Positions 30,348 to 39,419 of a DNA stretch of 64,000 nucleotides are shown in pieces (positions within the stretch are counted from its first letter, which is position 1; each line of letters starts with the position of its first letter). The position numbers and the translations under genes were made by a program. The notes beneath the pieces are model-generated. The model ran no database searches. It was given only the letters and a program-made list of their open reading frames with translations, and had not been told where the DNA came from. This DNA is from Variovorax sp. IB41 (lineage in GTDB: Bacteria > Pseudomonadota > Gammaproteobacteria > Burkholderiales > Burkholderiaceae_C). Location: assembly GCF_016405905.1 (NCBI RefSeq), contig NZ_JAEFCB010000006.1:1-64000 (forward strand), given 5' to 3'.

Positions 30348-30969
30348 TGTTCACGATCGCCGCGGGCTCGCGCAATGCGCCCTTGGACAACGGGCCGAGC
30401 GCGCGCCAGCACGAGGTGGCCGCCCCGGCGTACTGCACGTCGAAGCTCTGGTCGAAACCGCTCATGCGCACCAGCCGCTCGATGCGCCAGAGGTGATAGG
30501 GCTCCGACACGATCACCACGCCACGCACCCCCGCCGCCAGCAGCAGCGGCCGCGAGAGCGAGAGATTGAGCCGCGTGGAGGTCGATGCCGACTCCAGCAC
30601 CATCGGCCCCGCGAAGCCCGCCGCCTGCGCGTGCTGCTGCATCACGAAGGCCTCGGTGCGGCCGTCCTCGGAATCCACGCCGCCGGAGAACACGAACTGC
30701 TTCACCAGCCCGGCCTGCGCCAGCGCGAGCGCGGTATCGACCCGCCCGGTGAGGCAGGGATGCGGCTTGCCGTCGAGAAAGGCGCGGCTTCCGAGCACCA
30801 GCGCGGCGTCGGCCGGGCGCTGGGGCGCATGCGCAAGCACCGCTTCGCCATGCCACCAGATCAGCACGCCGATGGCCACGTAGGCCACCCCGGTCGCGAC
30901 CGCCACGGCCAGCAGCGCACCGAAAAGCGCGGCCTGCCAGGGCCGCCGCAGCCAGCGCGGGCGAATCAA
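30322..30969 (-). CDS. DUF218 (YdcF/ElyC-like) membrane protein
   Basis: The 215-residue product has one membrane helix at about residues 12-34 (WQAALFGALLAVAVATGVAYV) and a DUF218 domain. Typical motifs are ALVLGSRAFLDG, RVDTALALAQAG and VIVSEPYHLWRI. This family includes ElyC and SanA, linked to envelope integrity. The start is uncertain: TTG at 30969 overlaps the DUF484 stop as TTGA and retains the helix, and no ATG fits. It is placed inside the dapF-xerC operon, which suggests co-transcription. Confidence 0.82.
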   Translation of the reverse strand: MIRPRWLRRPWQAALFGALLAVAVATGVAYVAIGVLIWWHGEAVLAHAPQRPADAALVLGSRAFLDGKPHPCLTGRVDTALALAQAGLVKQFVFSGGVDSEDGRTEAFVMQQHAQAAGFAGPMVLESASTSTRLNLSLSRPLLLAAGVRGVVIVSEPYHLWRIERLVRMSGFDQSFDVQYAGAATSCWRALGPLSKGALREPAAIVNNAFRGLLF

Positions 30970-31661
30970 GGACGCAGCCGCGAGAGGCCGCCCGAGGCCA
31001 GCTCGGCGATGCGCTCGAGAAAGTCGGTGCCCATCTCGGCGTTGAAGCGCTGCGCGTCGGGCGATGCCAGCACCAGCAGGCCGAAGGCCGGCGATTCGGC
31101 ATCGGCGCGCAGCGGAATCAGCGCGATCGACATGGCCGCCTGCGGCTCGGGCAGCCAGTTGGCCGCCTCGAAGCCCGAGTTCAGGCCGCAGTACGGCGAG
31201 GTGAGCGAGGTGGCCAGCGCCTTCACGTCGTCGCTCACCCACTGGGCATAGGCTTCGTTCAGGTAGTCGCTCGTGCAGTCCCACACCTTGATGGCCGTCT
31301 GCGGCACCAGGAACAGCGACTGCAGATCGACCGCGATGCGGTACGGCAGGCTGCGCGGATCGCGCGTGGTCAGGAGGCCATTGGTCCAGCGCTGCAGGCG
31401 GTCGGCGATGACGACGTTCTCGGTGCCGTGGCGCACCATGTCCATCAGGCGATGCTCCAGCGCCTTGATCTTCTCGCGCAGCATCTCGGCCTGGCGCTCC
31501 TGCAGGCTCACGGCGCGGTTGCCGTGCGGGCTGGTGAGCTGCACCTGCGCGAGCAACTGGGCATGGCGCTCGAAGAAGTCGGGCGTGTTCGCCAGGTAAT
31601 TGGCGATGTCGTCTTCGGTGATCGGGTTCATGGCGTCGTTGTCGTGGGTGGGATGGGTCAT
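30966..31661 (-). CDS. DUF484 (GAF-like) protein
   Basis: This DUF484 family protein is regularly encoded between dapF and xerC. The 231-residue product has an N-terminal helix ([17 protein letters not shown]), a coiled-coil (about residues 50-75, [22 protein letters not shown]) and a GAF-like domain with the late motif [21 protein letters not shown]. The ATG at 31661 overlaps the dapF stop as ATGA, which is better than the internal ATG at 31631. Its function is unknown. Confidence 0.88.
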   Translation of the reverse strand: MTHPTHDNDAMNPITEDDIANYLANTPDFFERHAQLLAQVQLTSPHGNRAVSLQERQAEMLREKIKALEHRLMDMVRHGTENVVIADRLQRWTNGLLTTRDPRSLPYRIAVDLQSLFLVPQTAIKVWDCTSDYLNEAYAQWVSDDVKALATSLTSPYCGLNSGFEAANWLPEPQAAMSIALIPLRADAESPAFGLLVLASPDAQRFNAEMGTDFLERIAELASGGLSRLRP

Positions 31662-32569
31662 GGTTGTTCCGCAATGTCTGGTACGTCGGGCACGTCGGGT
31701 ACTTCGATGTCGCCCTCGAACACCGTCGTGGCCGGGCCCGTCATGAGCACCGGCTGGCCCTCGCCCTGCCATTCGATCGTGAGGATGCCGCCGTGCGTCT
31801 GCACGTCGACGCGCTGATCCAGCAGCCCGAGCCGGATGCCCGCCACCACCGCCGCGCAGGCGCCCGTGCCGCAGGCCAGCGTTTCGCCGGCGCCGCGCTC
31901 GAACACACGCAGCCTGATGTGCGTGCGGTCCACCACCTGCATGAAGCCCGCGTTCACCCGCTGCGGAAAGCGCGGGTGGTGCTCGATCTGCGGGCCCTGC
32001 TCGGTCACCGGGGCGGTGTCGACGTCGTCCACCACCTGCACCGCGTGCGGGTTGCCCATCGAGAGCACCGCGACCGAAACGATGGCGCTGCCGGCGCGGG
32101 TGCCCAGCGCGAGGTGCCACTTTTCCCACGAACCGTCGGGCTGCGCATCGAGCCCCGCGGTGTCGAAGGGCACGCGCGCGGCCTCGAAGATGGGGGCGCC
32201 CATGTCGACCGTCACGCGGCCGTCGGCGCCCATGCGCGGCGCGATCACGCCGGCCAGTGTCAGCACGCGCACTTCGTTCTTGTCGGTGAGCTTGTGCTCC
32301 TTGACGAAGCGCATGAAGCAGCGCGCGCCGTTGCCGCACTGCTCGACCTCGCCGCCGTCGGCGTTGTGGATCACGTACTGGAAGTCGATGTCTTCTGCCG
32401 CGTCCTTGGGTGGGGGCCGCACGGTGAGGATCTGGTCGGCGCCGACGCCGAAGTGGCGGTCGGCCAAAAAGCGGTACTGCGCGGCCGTGAGGCCTAGCGT
32501 GCCGCGGGTTTCGTCCAGCACGACGAAATCGTTGCCGGCTCCCTGCATCTTGGTAAAGCGGATTCGCAT
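31658..32569 (-). CDS. dapF: diaminopimelate epimerase
   Basis: DapF interconverts LL- and meso-diaminopimelate for lysine synthesis and for MurE. The 303-residue protein has both catalytic cysteines: Cys in EQCGNGARC near residue 77 and Cys in LACGTGACA near residue 242. The substrate motif [13 protein letters not shown] starts at residue 8. The C-terminus ends in an in-frame 9-bp repeat coding VPDVPD. This short tail is outside the conserved fold and may vary between strains. The next gene overlaps its stop. Confidence 0.96.
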   Translation of the reverse strand: MRIRFTKMQGAGNDFVVLDETRGTLGLTAAQYRFLADRHFGVGADQILTVRPPPKDAAEDIDFQYVIHNADGGEVEQCGNGARCFMRFVKEHKLTDKNEVRVLTLAGVIAPRMGADGRVTVDMGAPIFEAARVPFDTAGLDAQPDGSWEKWHLALGTRAGSAIVSVAVLSMGNPHAVQVVDDVDTAPVTEQGPQIEHHPRFPQRVNAGFMQVVDRTHIRLRVFERGAGETLACGTGACAAVVAGIRLGLLDQRVDVQTHGGILTIEWQGEGQPVLMTGPATTVFEGDIEVPDVPDVPDIAEQP

Positions 32570-32632
32570 CGGGGGATTATCGCCACCGGCACCGCCGACG
32601 ACGACCCCACGCTGGTAAACCCGCCAAACTCT

Positions 32633-34213
32633 CTACAGCGCCAGGAAGTGATGCACCTCGGGCTTCCCGGGCCCGATGTGAAAGCGCAGCGCCTCGGCCT
32701 GCAGGTCGGCATCGGCATGCGACACGCGGTGGTGCTGCCGCAGGTGCTCGGCCCACGATTCCACCAGGAACCACTCCATCACCCGTTCCGCATCGGCCGT
32801 GTGCTCGTGCACGCCCCAGGCGTAGGCCCCGTCGCGGCGGCGCTCCAGCGAGAGCCTCTTCATCGCCTCCAGGAACGCGGGCCGGTCTTCCTTGCGGATG
32901 CGGTACTCGACCTGGATCATCACGGGCCCGCGGTCGTGCGCCACAGGCTCGGCCAGGAGCGGCTCGGGCCAGTGGTTGGAGGCCTGCAGGTCGGCCTCGC
33001 CGGCGGGCAGGCGCACCCGATGGAACACGAGCCCCGTCAGCACCAGCCCCACCGCGCCCGCCACCAGCGTGAACGGCACGCCGATCTGCTGCGCGATGAG
33101 CCCCCAGCCCAGGCTTCCGGCCGCCATCGCACCGTTGAACACCGTGAGGTACACCGCGAGCCCGCGCCCGCGCACCCAGTTCGGCAGGATCGACTGCGCC
33201 ACCCCGTTGAGCGTGGTGAGCGCGATGATCCAGCCCAGCCCGAGGAGCAGCAGCAAGGCCACCGCCAGCCACTGCGGCGGCGCGAAGACCAGCGCGCCCA
33301 TCACGCCCGCGGTCAAGAGCGCCGCCAGGAGCAGCATGCCGTCGGCGTCGAGCCGCGCGCGCAGCCGCGGCATCACCAGCGCACCGCCGATGGCGCCCGC
33401 GCCCACCGCACCGAGCAGGATGCCGTAGAAGCTCGCCGTGCCGCCGAGCATCTGGCGCGCCACCAGCGGCAGCAGCGCCCACACCGAGCTTGCGAAGAGG
33501 AAGAACACCGCCGCGCGCAGCAGCACCACGTGCAACTCCTTGCTGGCCCGCGTGTAGCGAATGCCCGCGCGGAAGGCGCCGAGAAAGTTTTCGGAGAGAC
33601 CGCTGTCCACCGCCGCCGGCCGCTTCCACCACAGGAGCGCCGCGATCACGAACACATAGCTCAGCACATCCAGGCCGTAGGTGGCCGCCGCGCCGAAGCT
33701 CGCCAGGATCAGCCCGCCGGCCGCCGGCCCGATGGCGCGCGAGATGTTGATGCCCAGCGAGTTCAGCGCCACCGCGTTTTTGAGGTCGCCGCGCGGCACC
33801 AGCTCCGGCACGATCGACTGCCAGGTCGGCCCCATCAACGCCGCGCCGATGCCGCCCACGAAGGTGAGCGCGACCAGGTACTCCACCGTGAGCGCGCCGT
33901 TCTGCGAGAGCACGAGCAGCGTGCCGCTCACGGCCGCCAGCATCACCTGCACGAAGATGAGAAAGCGCCGCCGGTCGAGGATGTCCGAGAGCACCCCCGC
34001 CGGAATCGCCAGCAGGAAGATCGGCAGCGTGGCCGCAGTCTGGATCAGCGCCACCGCCGTCGGGCTCGCCGAGAGGTCGGTCACCAGCCACGAACTGGCC
34101 ACGTCGCGCATGAAGCTGCCGATGTTGCCGAGCACGGTGGCGGCCCACAGCACGGCGAAGACCGGCTGGCGCAGCGGCGCGAAGGCGCCGGCGGCTTTTT
34201 GGGGTTCAGACAT
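32633..34213 (-). CDS. MFS exporter (EntS-like) with C-terminal monooxygenase-like domain
   Basis: Residues 1-405 form a 12-helix MFS transporter of the MFS_3/EntS group, with a typical DILDRRRFLI loop after helix 2 and an RNP-like loop later. Residues from about 425 to 526 (PVMIQVEYRIRKEDRPAFLEAM, GAYAWGVHEHTAD) resemble a small dimeric alpha+beta domain of the antibiotic-biosynthesis-monooxygenase type. The fused domain is thus cytoplasmic. I place the start at ATG 34213; the GTG two codons earlier is possible. It overlaps the DoxX stop by 8 bases. The substrate is unknown. Confidence 0.85.
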   Translation of the reverse strand: MSEPQKAAGAFAPLRQPVFAVLWAATVLGNIGSFMRDVASSWLVTDLSASPTAVALIQTAATLPIFLLAIPAGVLSDILDRRRFLIFVQVMLAAVSGTLLVLSQNGALTVEYLVALTFVGGIGAALMGPTWQSIVPELVPRGDLKNAVALNSLGINISRAIGPAAGGLILASFGAAATYGLDVLSYVFVIAALLWWKRPAAVDSGLSENFLGAFRAGIRYTRASKELHVVLLRAAVFFLFASSVWALLPLVARQMLGGTASFYGILLGAVGAGAIGGALVMPRLRARLDADGMLLLAALLTAGVMGALVFAPPQWLAVALLLLLGLGWIIALTTLNGVAQSILPNWVRGRGLAVYLTVFNGAMAAGSLGWGLIAQQIGVPFTLVAGAVGLVLTGLVFHRVRLPAGEADLQASNHWPEPLLAEPVAHDRGPVMIQVEYRIRKEDRPAFLEAMKRLSLERRRDGAYAWGVHEHTADAERVMEWFLVESWAEHLRQHHRVSHADADLQAEALRFHIGPGKPEVHHFLAL

Positions 34214-34613
34214 GGGCACGCTCTTTCAGGTCGAGCCAGGCGACGAGCACAAAGCCGCCGACCAGGCCCAGGTGTTCGAAGAAGGAGTTGGCCGCCATGA
34301 AGCGCTCCTGCCCCACCGGCAACTCCCAGAAACGCAGCGCCACGAAGGTCGCCATCAGCGTGAAGGCCCCGAGCGCCAGCGCGCCGAGCCAGCGCCAGAA
34401 GCCGGTGAGTATGAGCGCCGCGGCGCCCAGCTCCAGCGCGATCACCGCAGCGGCGAACGGCGCGGCCGGCGACAGGCCGAAGTGGTTCATCTCGCCGATG
34501 GCAGCGCCGAAATCCATCGCCTTGTTCAGCCCGCCCTGCAGGTAGGCCGCGCAGAGCAGCAGCAAGGCAACCCAGCGCACGGCGGGTGAAAGGGTCCAGT
34601 GCATCGTCTTCAT
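34206..34613 (-). CDS. DoxX-family membrane protein
   Basis: The 135-residue product has four membrane helices, with the DoxX pattern: a first helix followed by GGLNKAMDFGAAIGEM, a short ALELGAAALILTGF, and a last helix with EHLGLVGGFVLV. It is probably an integral membrane protein linked to redox or lipid functions. An earlier GTG at 34619 overlaps the amidohydrolase stop as GTGA, but ATG at 34613 is preferred. It is part of a five-gene unit from the isochorismatase-like gene to the MFS exporter. Confidence 0.85.
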   Translation of the reverse strand: MKTMHWTLSPAVRWVALLLLCAAYLQGGLNKAMDFGAAIGEMNHFGLSPAAPFAAAVIALELGAAALILTGFWRWLGALALGAFTLMATFVALRFWELPVGQERFMAANSFFEHLGLVGGFVLVAWLDLKERAHV

Positions 34614-34615
34614 GA

Positions 34616-36598
34616 TCACACCGCCCAGCAGGCGCAACCCAGCGCGCCCCAGAAGCTCTTCAGGTCGGCGATGGGCAGCTTGCTGCTCCAGGCCGTCGCG
34701 TGCTGGTGGCCGTGCACATTGCAGTCGTTGGCGCAGGCGCACGACATGGCGGCGTTGCGCATCACCTTCTGCAGCGGTGCGCCTTCGGCCGTGTCGGCCC
34801 AGCCCGCATAGCCGCCGAAGGTGCGCACGGGCGACCAGTCGGGCATGGCCGGCGGCGGCGCGCCTTCGTCGTGCGCGGCGAACGGGCCCACACCGTAGGC
34901 CACCTTGCCGCCCACCATCGTGAGCAGCGCCGTCGTGTCGGCGATCTCCGATTCGGCGCACGCGAAATAGTCGCGGTCGGGCACCACCAGGTCGGCGAGC
35001 TGGCCGGCCTGGATGCGGCCCTTCTTGCCCTCCTCGTTCGAGAACCAGGTGACGTTCTCGGTCCACATGCGAAGCGCGCCTTCGCGGTCCAGGCAATTGC
35101 GCTGCGGATAGAGCTGCATGCCGCCCACCGTCTTGCCCGTGACCAGCCACGCGAGCGACACCCACGGGTTGTACGAGGCCACGCGCGTCGCGTCGGTGCC
35201 GGCCGAGACCTTCAGGCCGCGCTCGAGCATGCGCTTGACCGGCGGCGTGGCCTCGGCCGCGCCGGCGCCATAGCGCTCCACGAAGTACTCGCCCTGGTAG
35301 GCCATGCGGTGCTGCACCGCCACGCCGCCGCCCAGCGCGGCGATGCGGTCCATCGACTTCTCGGAGATGGTCTCGGCGTGGTCGAAGAACCAGTTCAGGC
35401 CCGCGAGCGGCGTGTCCTTGTTCACCTTCTCGAACACATCGAGCGAGCGGCTGATGGTCTCGTCGTAGGTCGCGTGCATGCGCCAGGGCCAGCGGTTCTG
35501 GGCCAGGATGCGCACCACGCCTTCGAGATCGCCCTCCATCTCGGGCGCCATGTCCGGGCGCGGCTGGCGGAAGTCCTCGAAGTCCGCGGCCGAGAACACC
35601 AGCATCTCGCCCGCGCCGTTGTGGCGGAAGTAGTCGTCGCCCTGCTTGTACGTCGAGTTCGCCGTCCAGTTGAGGAAGTCTTCCTTCTCGGCCTTGGGCT
35701 TCTGCGTGAAGAGGTTGTAGGCCAGGCGAATGGTGAGCTGGCCCTCGTCGTGGAGCTTCCGGATCACTTCGTAGTCGTCGGGGAAATTCTGGTTGCCGCC
35801 GCCCGCGTCGATGGCGCCGGTCACGCCCAGGCGGTTGAGCTCGCGCATGAAATGGCGCGTCGAATTGAGCTGGTAGTCGAACGGCAGCTTCGGCCCCTTG
35901 GCGAGCGTCGCGTAGAGGATGGCCGCGTTCGGCTTGGCCAGCAGCAGGCCCGTGGGGTTGCCGGCGCTGTCGCGCACGATCTCGCCGCCGGGCGGCGCGG
36001 GCGTGTCCTTGGTATAGCCCACGGCGCGCAGCGCGGCGCCGTTGAGCAGCGCGCGGTCGTACAGGTGCAGGATGAACACGGGCGTATCGGGCGCCACCGC
36101 GTTCAGCTCGGCGATGGTGGGCAGGCGCTTCTCTGCGAACTGGTGCTCGGTGAAGCCGCCCACCACCCGCACCCACTGCGGCGCGGGCGTGATCGCCACC
36201 TGCCGCCGCAGCATCGACATCGCATCGGCCAGGCTCCGCACGCCGTCCCAGCGCAGCTCCATGTTGTAGTTCAGGCCGCCGCGAATGATGTGCAGGTGGT
36301 TGTCGATGAGGCCCGGCAGCACGCGCTTGCCCTTGAGGTCGATGACGCGGGTGCGGCTGCCTGCGAGCGCCATCACCTCCTCGGCGCGGCCCACACGGGT
36401 GAAGCGCCCGTCCTTGATCGCCACTGCGTCGGCCGTGGGGTTGGCGCGGTCCAGCGTGGTGAAGCGGCCGTTGTGCAGGATGAGGTCGGGGGTCGAATTC
36501 AGGGTGTCGGCCATGGTCGATGCAGGTAGGAGTGAGGTGGCGGCGAAGGCGCCGAGGGCGCCCACGAAGTGGCGGCGTTGCGGATCGGCGGCGCTCAT
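34616..36598 (-). CDS. YtcJ-like amidohydrolase, Tat-exported
   Basis: The 660-residue protein belongs to the amidohydrolase_3 (YtcJ) family of metal-dependent hydrolases. The N-terminus QRRHFVGALGAFAATSLLPAS has a twin-arginine-like signal, so export is likely. Metal motifs include PGLIDNHLHII near residue 97 and a late His (RMHATYDETIS) and Asp (AGTDATR). A Cys-rich C-terminus (SCACANDCN, then CACWAV) is unusual for the family. AGGAG lies 7 bases before ATG at 36598, which overlaps the XapX stop. The substrate is unknown. Confidence 0.87.
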   Translation of the reverse strand: MSAADPQRRHFVGALGAFAATSLLPASTMADTLNSTPDLILHNGRFTTLDRANPTADAVAIKDGRFTRVGRAEEVMALAGSRTRVIDLKGKRVLPGLIDNHLHIIRGGLNYNMELRWDGVRSLADAMSMLRRQVAITPAPQWVRVVGGFTEHQFAEKRLPTIAELNAVAPDTPVFILHLYDRALLNGAALRAVGYTKDTPAPPGGEIVRDSAGNPTGLLLAKPNAAILYATLAKGPKLPFDYQLNSTRHFMRELNRLGVTGAIDAGGGNQNFPDDYEVIRKLHDEGQLTIRLAYNLFTQKPKAEKEDFLNWTANSTYKQGDDYFRHNGAGEMLVFSAADFEDFRQPRPDMAPEMEGDLEGVVRILAQNRWPWRMHATYDETISRSLDVFEKVNKDTPLAGLNWFFDHAETISEKSMDRIAALGGGVAVQHRMAYQGEYFVERYGAGAAEATPPVKRMLERGLKVSAGTDATRVASYNPWVSLAWLVTGKTVGGMQLYPQRNCLDREGALRMWTENVTWFSNEEGKKGRIQAGQLADLVVPDRDYFACAESEIADTTALLTMVGGKVAYGVGPFAAHDEGAPPPAMPDWSPVRTFGGYAGWADTAEGAPLQKVMRNAAMSCACANDCNVHGHQHATAWSSKLPIADLKSFWGALGCACWAV

Positions 36599-36885
36599 GC
36601 GTCGCTCCTCTCGGACGGGCGGCTCGCGGCAGTCTTCACCGCCTCGGGCTTCACGCATTGGGGCAGCTCGCCGAACACGTGCGGCTTGACCTGGTGGTGC
36701 AGCCACGAGGTGGCCGCCGGACGGTCCAGCACCTGCCGCACCAGCGGCGGCAGCTGCTCGCCGAGCAGGATGCCCAAGAGGCCCACCAGGGCGATCACCG
36801 GCGGCGCCGGCGAGCGCACCTGGAAGAGCGCGTAGATCACGCCGACCAGCAGGCCCAGCGCAAGGGAGACGACATAAGGCTTCAT
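36595..36885 (-). CDS. XapX-domain (DUF1427) small membrane protein
   Basis: The first 50 residues match the XapX/DUF1427 family: two short hydrophobic helices, VVSLALGLLVGVIYALFQVRSP and APPVIALVGLLGILLGEQ. Residues 55-96 are hydrophilic and extend beyond the usual domain (HHQVKPHVFGELPQC). Its stop overlaps the amidohydrolase ATG (ATGA), so the genes are translationally linked. XapX proteins commonly neighbour such hydrolases, but no activity is known. Confidence 0.8.
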   Translation of the reverse strand: MKPYVVSLALGLLVGVIYALFQVRSPAPPVIALVGLLGILLGEQLPPLVRQVLDRPAATSWLHHQVKPHVFGELPQCVKPEAVKTAASRPSERSDA

Positions 36886-36915
36886 GGCCGGCGCTCTCTT
36901 TCGTTCTTCGTCCGC

Positions 36916-37584
36916 TCAGCCTTCGTGGGCGCCGAACATGCTCTTTGCGTAGTTGATGCCGATGCCGTAGGCGCCGCCCACCTTCTTCGCGATGCCGGTC
37001 GTGAGCTCGTAGGTGTCGCCGCGTGCCCAGTCGCGCTGCAGCTCCAGCAGGTACTGCAGCGAGGTCATCGGCCGCGCGCCGGCCTGCACCATGCGGTCCA
37101 TCGCGCGGTTGTGCGCCTCGGCGGACACGTCGCCGCAGGCATCGGCGATCACGTACACCTCGAAGCCCTGCTCCAGCGCCGAGAGCGCCGGGCCCACGAT
37201 GCACACGCTGGTCCACAGGCCCGCCAGAACGATGCGCGGCTTGCCGATGGCGTTCACGCGCTCGATCACGGCCGCGTCTTCCCAGGTGTTCATCGAGGTG
37301 CGGTCCAGCATCTTCTGGCCCGGGAAGGCGTCGGTGATCTCGCTGAACATCGGGCCCGAGAAGCTTTTTTCGGCCACCGTCGTGAGGATGGTGGACACCT
37401 TGAAGCCGGCCGCCGCCTGCGCCACCAGCGCGGCGTTGTTGCGCAGGTTCACCGCGTCGATCGAGTGCGTGGCGAAGGCCATCTGCGACTGGAAGTCGAT
37501 CATCACCAGCGTGTGGTCGGCGGGGGTGAGCAGCTTGGAACCCGCGGTGGCGGTGGCGACGGGGCTGATGGCTTGGATGGACAT
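36916..37584 (-). CDS. isochorismatase-like hydrolase (YcaC-type)
   Basis: The 222-residue cysteine hydrolase has the family triad elements: Asp in LVMIDFQSQMAF near residue 29, Lys in TTVAEKSFSG near 69, and Cys in LWTSVCIVGPALS near 125. YcaC-type proteins hydrolyse unknown substrates. The ATG at 37584 has GAGGAG 8 bases upstream. It is the first gene of a unit reaching the MFS exporter and is divergent from a LysR gene, its likely regulator. Confidence 0.88.
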   Translation of the reverse strand: MSIQAISPVATATAGSKLLTPADHTLVMIDFQSQMAFATHSIDAVNLRNNAALVAQAAAGFKVSTILTTVAEKSFSGPMFSEITDAFPGQKMLDRTSMNTWEDAAVIERVNAIGKPRIVLAGLWTSVCIVGPALSALEQGFEVYVIADACGDVSAEAHNRAMDRMVQAGARPMTSLQYLLELQRDWARGDTYELTTGIAKKVGGAYGIGINYAKSMFGAHEG

Positions 37585-37712
37585 GAAAGGCTCCTCGGGG
37601 TTGAATGGATGATCGATTCGTTTCACAATCGCTTTCGGAGCGAATCTCCTAGGCATGGGCTGAATCATCGTGGCCCGGACCCCGGGCATTGACGAAAATT
37701 TTCAGCCTTGAC

Positions 37713-37729
37713 GATCGAAGTTTTCGATC
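37713..37729. promoter_or_regulatory. candidate LysR-type operator
   Basis: The perfect dyad GATCGAA-GTT-TTCGATC lies in the intergenic region between the divergent isochorismatase-like and LysR genes. Its half-sites and spacing resemble LysR-type sites. It lies 60 bases upstream of the LysR start. Confidence 0.5.
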
Positions 37730-37788
37730 ATCGGCTTCCACCCCCTTTCCCGCCCTCTTTCCCGCTTCTTTTCCCCAAGGACCGCCGC

Positions 37789-38700
37789 GTGCTCAAACTC
37801 AGCCTGGAAGCCATCGAGGTCGTCGACGCCATCGCGCGCCACGGCTCCTTCGCCGCCGCCGCCACGCGCCTGAACAAGGTGCCCTCCACCATCTCGTACG
37901 CGGTCGGCAAGCTCGAGGAGCAGTTGGGCATGCTGCTGTTCGAGCGCAACGGCCCGCGCGTGACGCTCACCCCCGTCGGCGAGGAAATGCTGAAAGAAGG
38001 CCGCTGGCTGCTGAGTGCCGCGAGCGACCTGGAATCGCGCATGCGGCAGATCGCCACCGGGTACGAATCGGAGCTGCGCCTGGTGCACGACTCGATCATT
38101 CCGACCGAGGCGCTCATCGACGACATCCGCGCCTTCGAGGACCTGCGCTGCGGCACGCGGCTGCGCGTGGGCTGCGAGGCCCTCACCGGCAGCTGGGAGG
38201 CGCTGCGCGAGGGGCGCGCCGACATCGTCATCGCCGCGGGCGAGGGGCCCGCCGGCGGCGGCTACCAGGCCGTGACCGTGGGGAGCCTGGCGTTCGCGTT
38301 CTGCGTGGCCGCCACACACCCGCTCACGCGCCTGGCGCGCCCGCTGCAGCGCGGCGACCTGCTCGACTGCAACGCCATCGTGGTGGGCGACAGCGCCCGC
38401 ACGCTGTCGGACCGCACCGTGGGCCTCCTCGCGGGCCAGCCGCGCATCACCGTGCCGTCGATGGCCGCGAAAGTGGCCTGCCAGGTGGCGGGCCTGGGCC
38501 ACGGGTTTCTGCCGCGCGCGTGCATCGCGAACGAGCTCAAGCGCGGCACGCTGGTGGAGCTCCCCACCGAGGAGCCGCGCGCGCCCGAGGCGTTCTGGCT
38601 CGCGTGGAAGACCGGCGCGAAGGGGCAGGCGCTGCGCTGGTGGCGCGAGCGGATGAACCGCACCCTGGTGCCGGCGCTGTTGCCGCGGTCGTTTCTCTGA
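37789..38700 (+). CDS. LysR-family transcriptional regulator
   Basis: The 303-residue protein has an N-terminal winged helix-turn-helix (LEAIEVVDAIARHGSFAAAATRLNKVPSTISYAV) and a C-terminal substrate-binding domain. The GTG at 37789 is preferred because AAGGA lies 7 bases upstream and this gives the family N-terminus; the open frame runs further to 37708. It is divergent from the isochorismatase-like operon and probably regulates it. The effector is unknown. Confidence 0.9.
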   Translation: MLKLSLEAIEVVDAIARHGSFAAAATRLNKVPSTISYAVGKLEEQLGMLLFERNGPRVTLTPVGEEMLKEGRWLLSAASDLESRMRQIATGYESELRLVHDSIIPTEALIDDIRAFEDLRCGTRLRVGCEALTGSWEALREGRADIVIAAGEGPAGGGYQAVTVGSLAFAFCVAATHPLTRLARPLQRGDLLDCNAIVVGDSARTLSDRTVGLLAGQPRITVPSMAAKVACQVAGLGHGFLPRACIANELKRGTLVELPTEEPRAPEAFWLAWKTGAKGQALRWWRERMNRTLVPALLPRSFL

Positions 38701-38724
38701 AAGCGTGAAGCGGGGGCCCGGCGC

Positions 38725-39354
38725 TCAACGGCCGGCGCGCAGCTTGTCCAGCGCCCGGTCGAGAAACGCCAACCGGTCCTGCCCCCAGAAGCGCTCGCCA
38801 TTGAGGATGAACGTCGGCGCGCCGAACACGCCCGCCTCCACCGCCTCCGCGCTGTTCGCGCGGTACACCGCCAGCGTCTCGGCGCCCTGCTCCAGCGCCT
38901 GCAGCGAGGCGCCGTCGTAGCCGTTCTCGTCGGCGACCGCGATGCGCACTTCGGCCTGCGAGGTGTCGCGCTCCTCGGCCCAGAGCGCGCGCAGCAGCGC
39001 GTGCGAGAGCGGCTGCGCATCGAGCCCCTGCAGCTGCGCGGCGATCACCATCCAGCCGGCGTACTTGTTCCAGTTCGGATCGGTGGGCGCGCCCTTGGGG
39101 TAGTGCGCGGGCGCGAGGTTCATCGGCATGCCGAGGTACTCGCTCCAGCGCGCGAGTTCGAGCGCGTGGTACGTGCGGCGCGGCTCGGGGCGCGTCTTCA
39201 GCGGAATGCCGCCGGTCTGCGGCACCACGGCCTGAAAGTCGTAGGGCTTGAGCGTGAGCTGCACATGGTGGCGGCGCACGATGTCTTGCAGTTGCGGGCC
39301 ACCGAGGTAGGCCCAGGGGGAAGAGAGGCTGTAGTAGCAGTCGAGGGCGATCAT
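38725..39354 (-). CDS. 2-hydroxychromene-2-carboxylate isomerase-like DsbA-family protein
   Basis: The 209-residue thioredoxin-fold protein starts with YYSLSSPWAYLG, where the Ser replaces the DsbA cysteines as in 2-hydroxychromene-2-carboxylate isomerase, a GST-kappa-like enzyme of naphthalene catabolism. A cis-Pro motif GVFGAPTFILNGERFWGQDR is at the C-terminus. No catabolic neighbours are present, so it may be a general glutathione-dependent isomerase. It is convergent with the LysR gene. Confidence 0.87.
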   Translation of the reverse strand: MIALDCYYSLSSPWAYLGGPQLQDIVRRHHVQLTLKPYDFQAVVPQTGGIPLKTRPEPRRTYHALELARWSEYLGMPMNLAPAHYPKGAPTDPNWNKYAGWMVIAAQLQGLDAQPLSHALLRALWAEERDTSQAEVRIAVADENGYDGASLQALEQGAETLAVYRANSAEAVEAGVFGAPTFILNGERFWGQDRLAFLDRALDKLRAGR

Positions 39355-39419
39355 GGCCCGATTATCTTCAGCCTCATGGCCGCACCGCCACCCCCTTCGC
39401 GGCGATGCGATCCGCCCGC

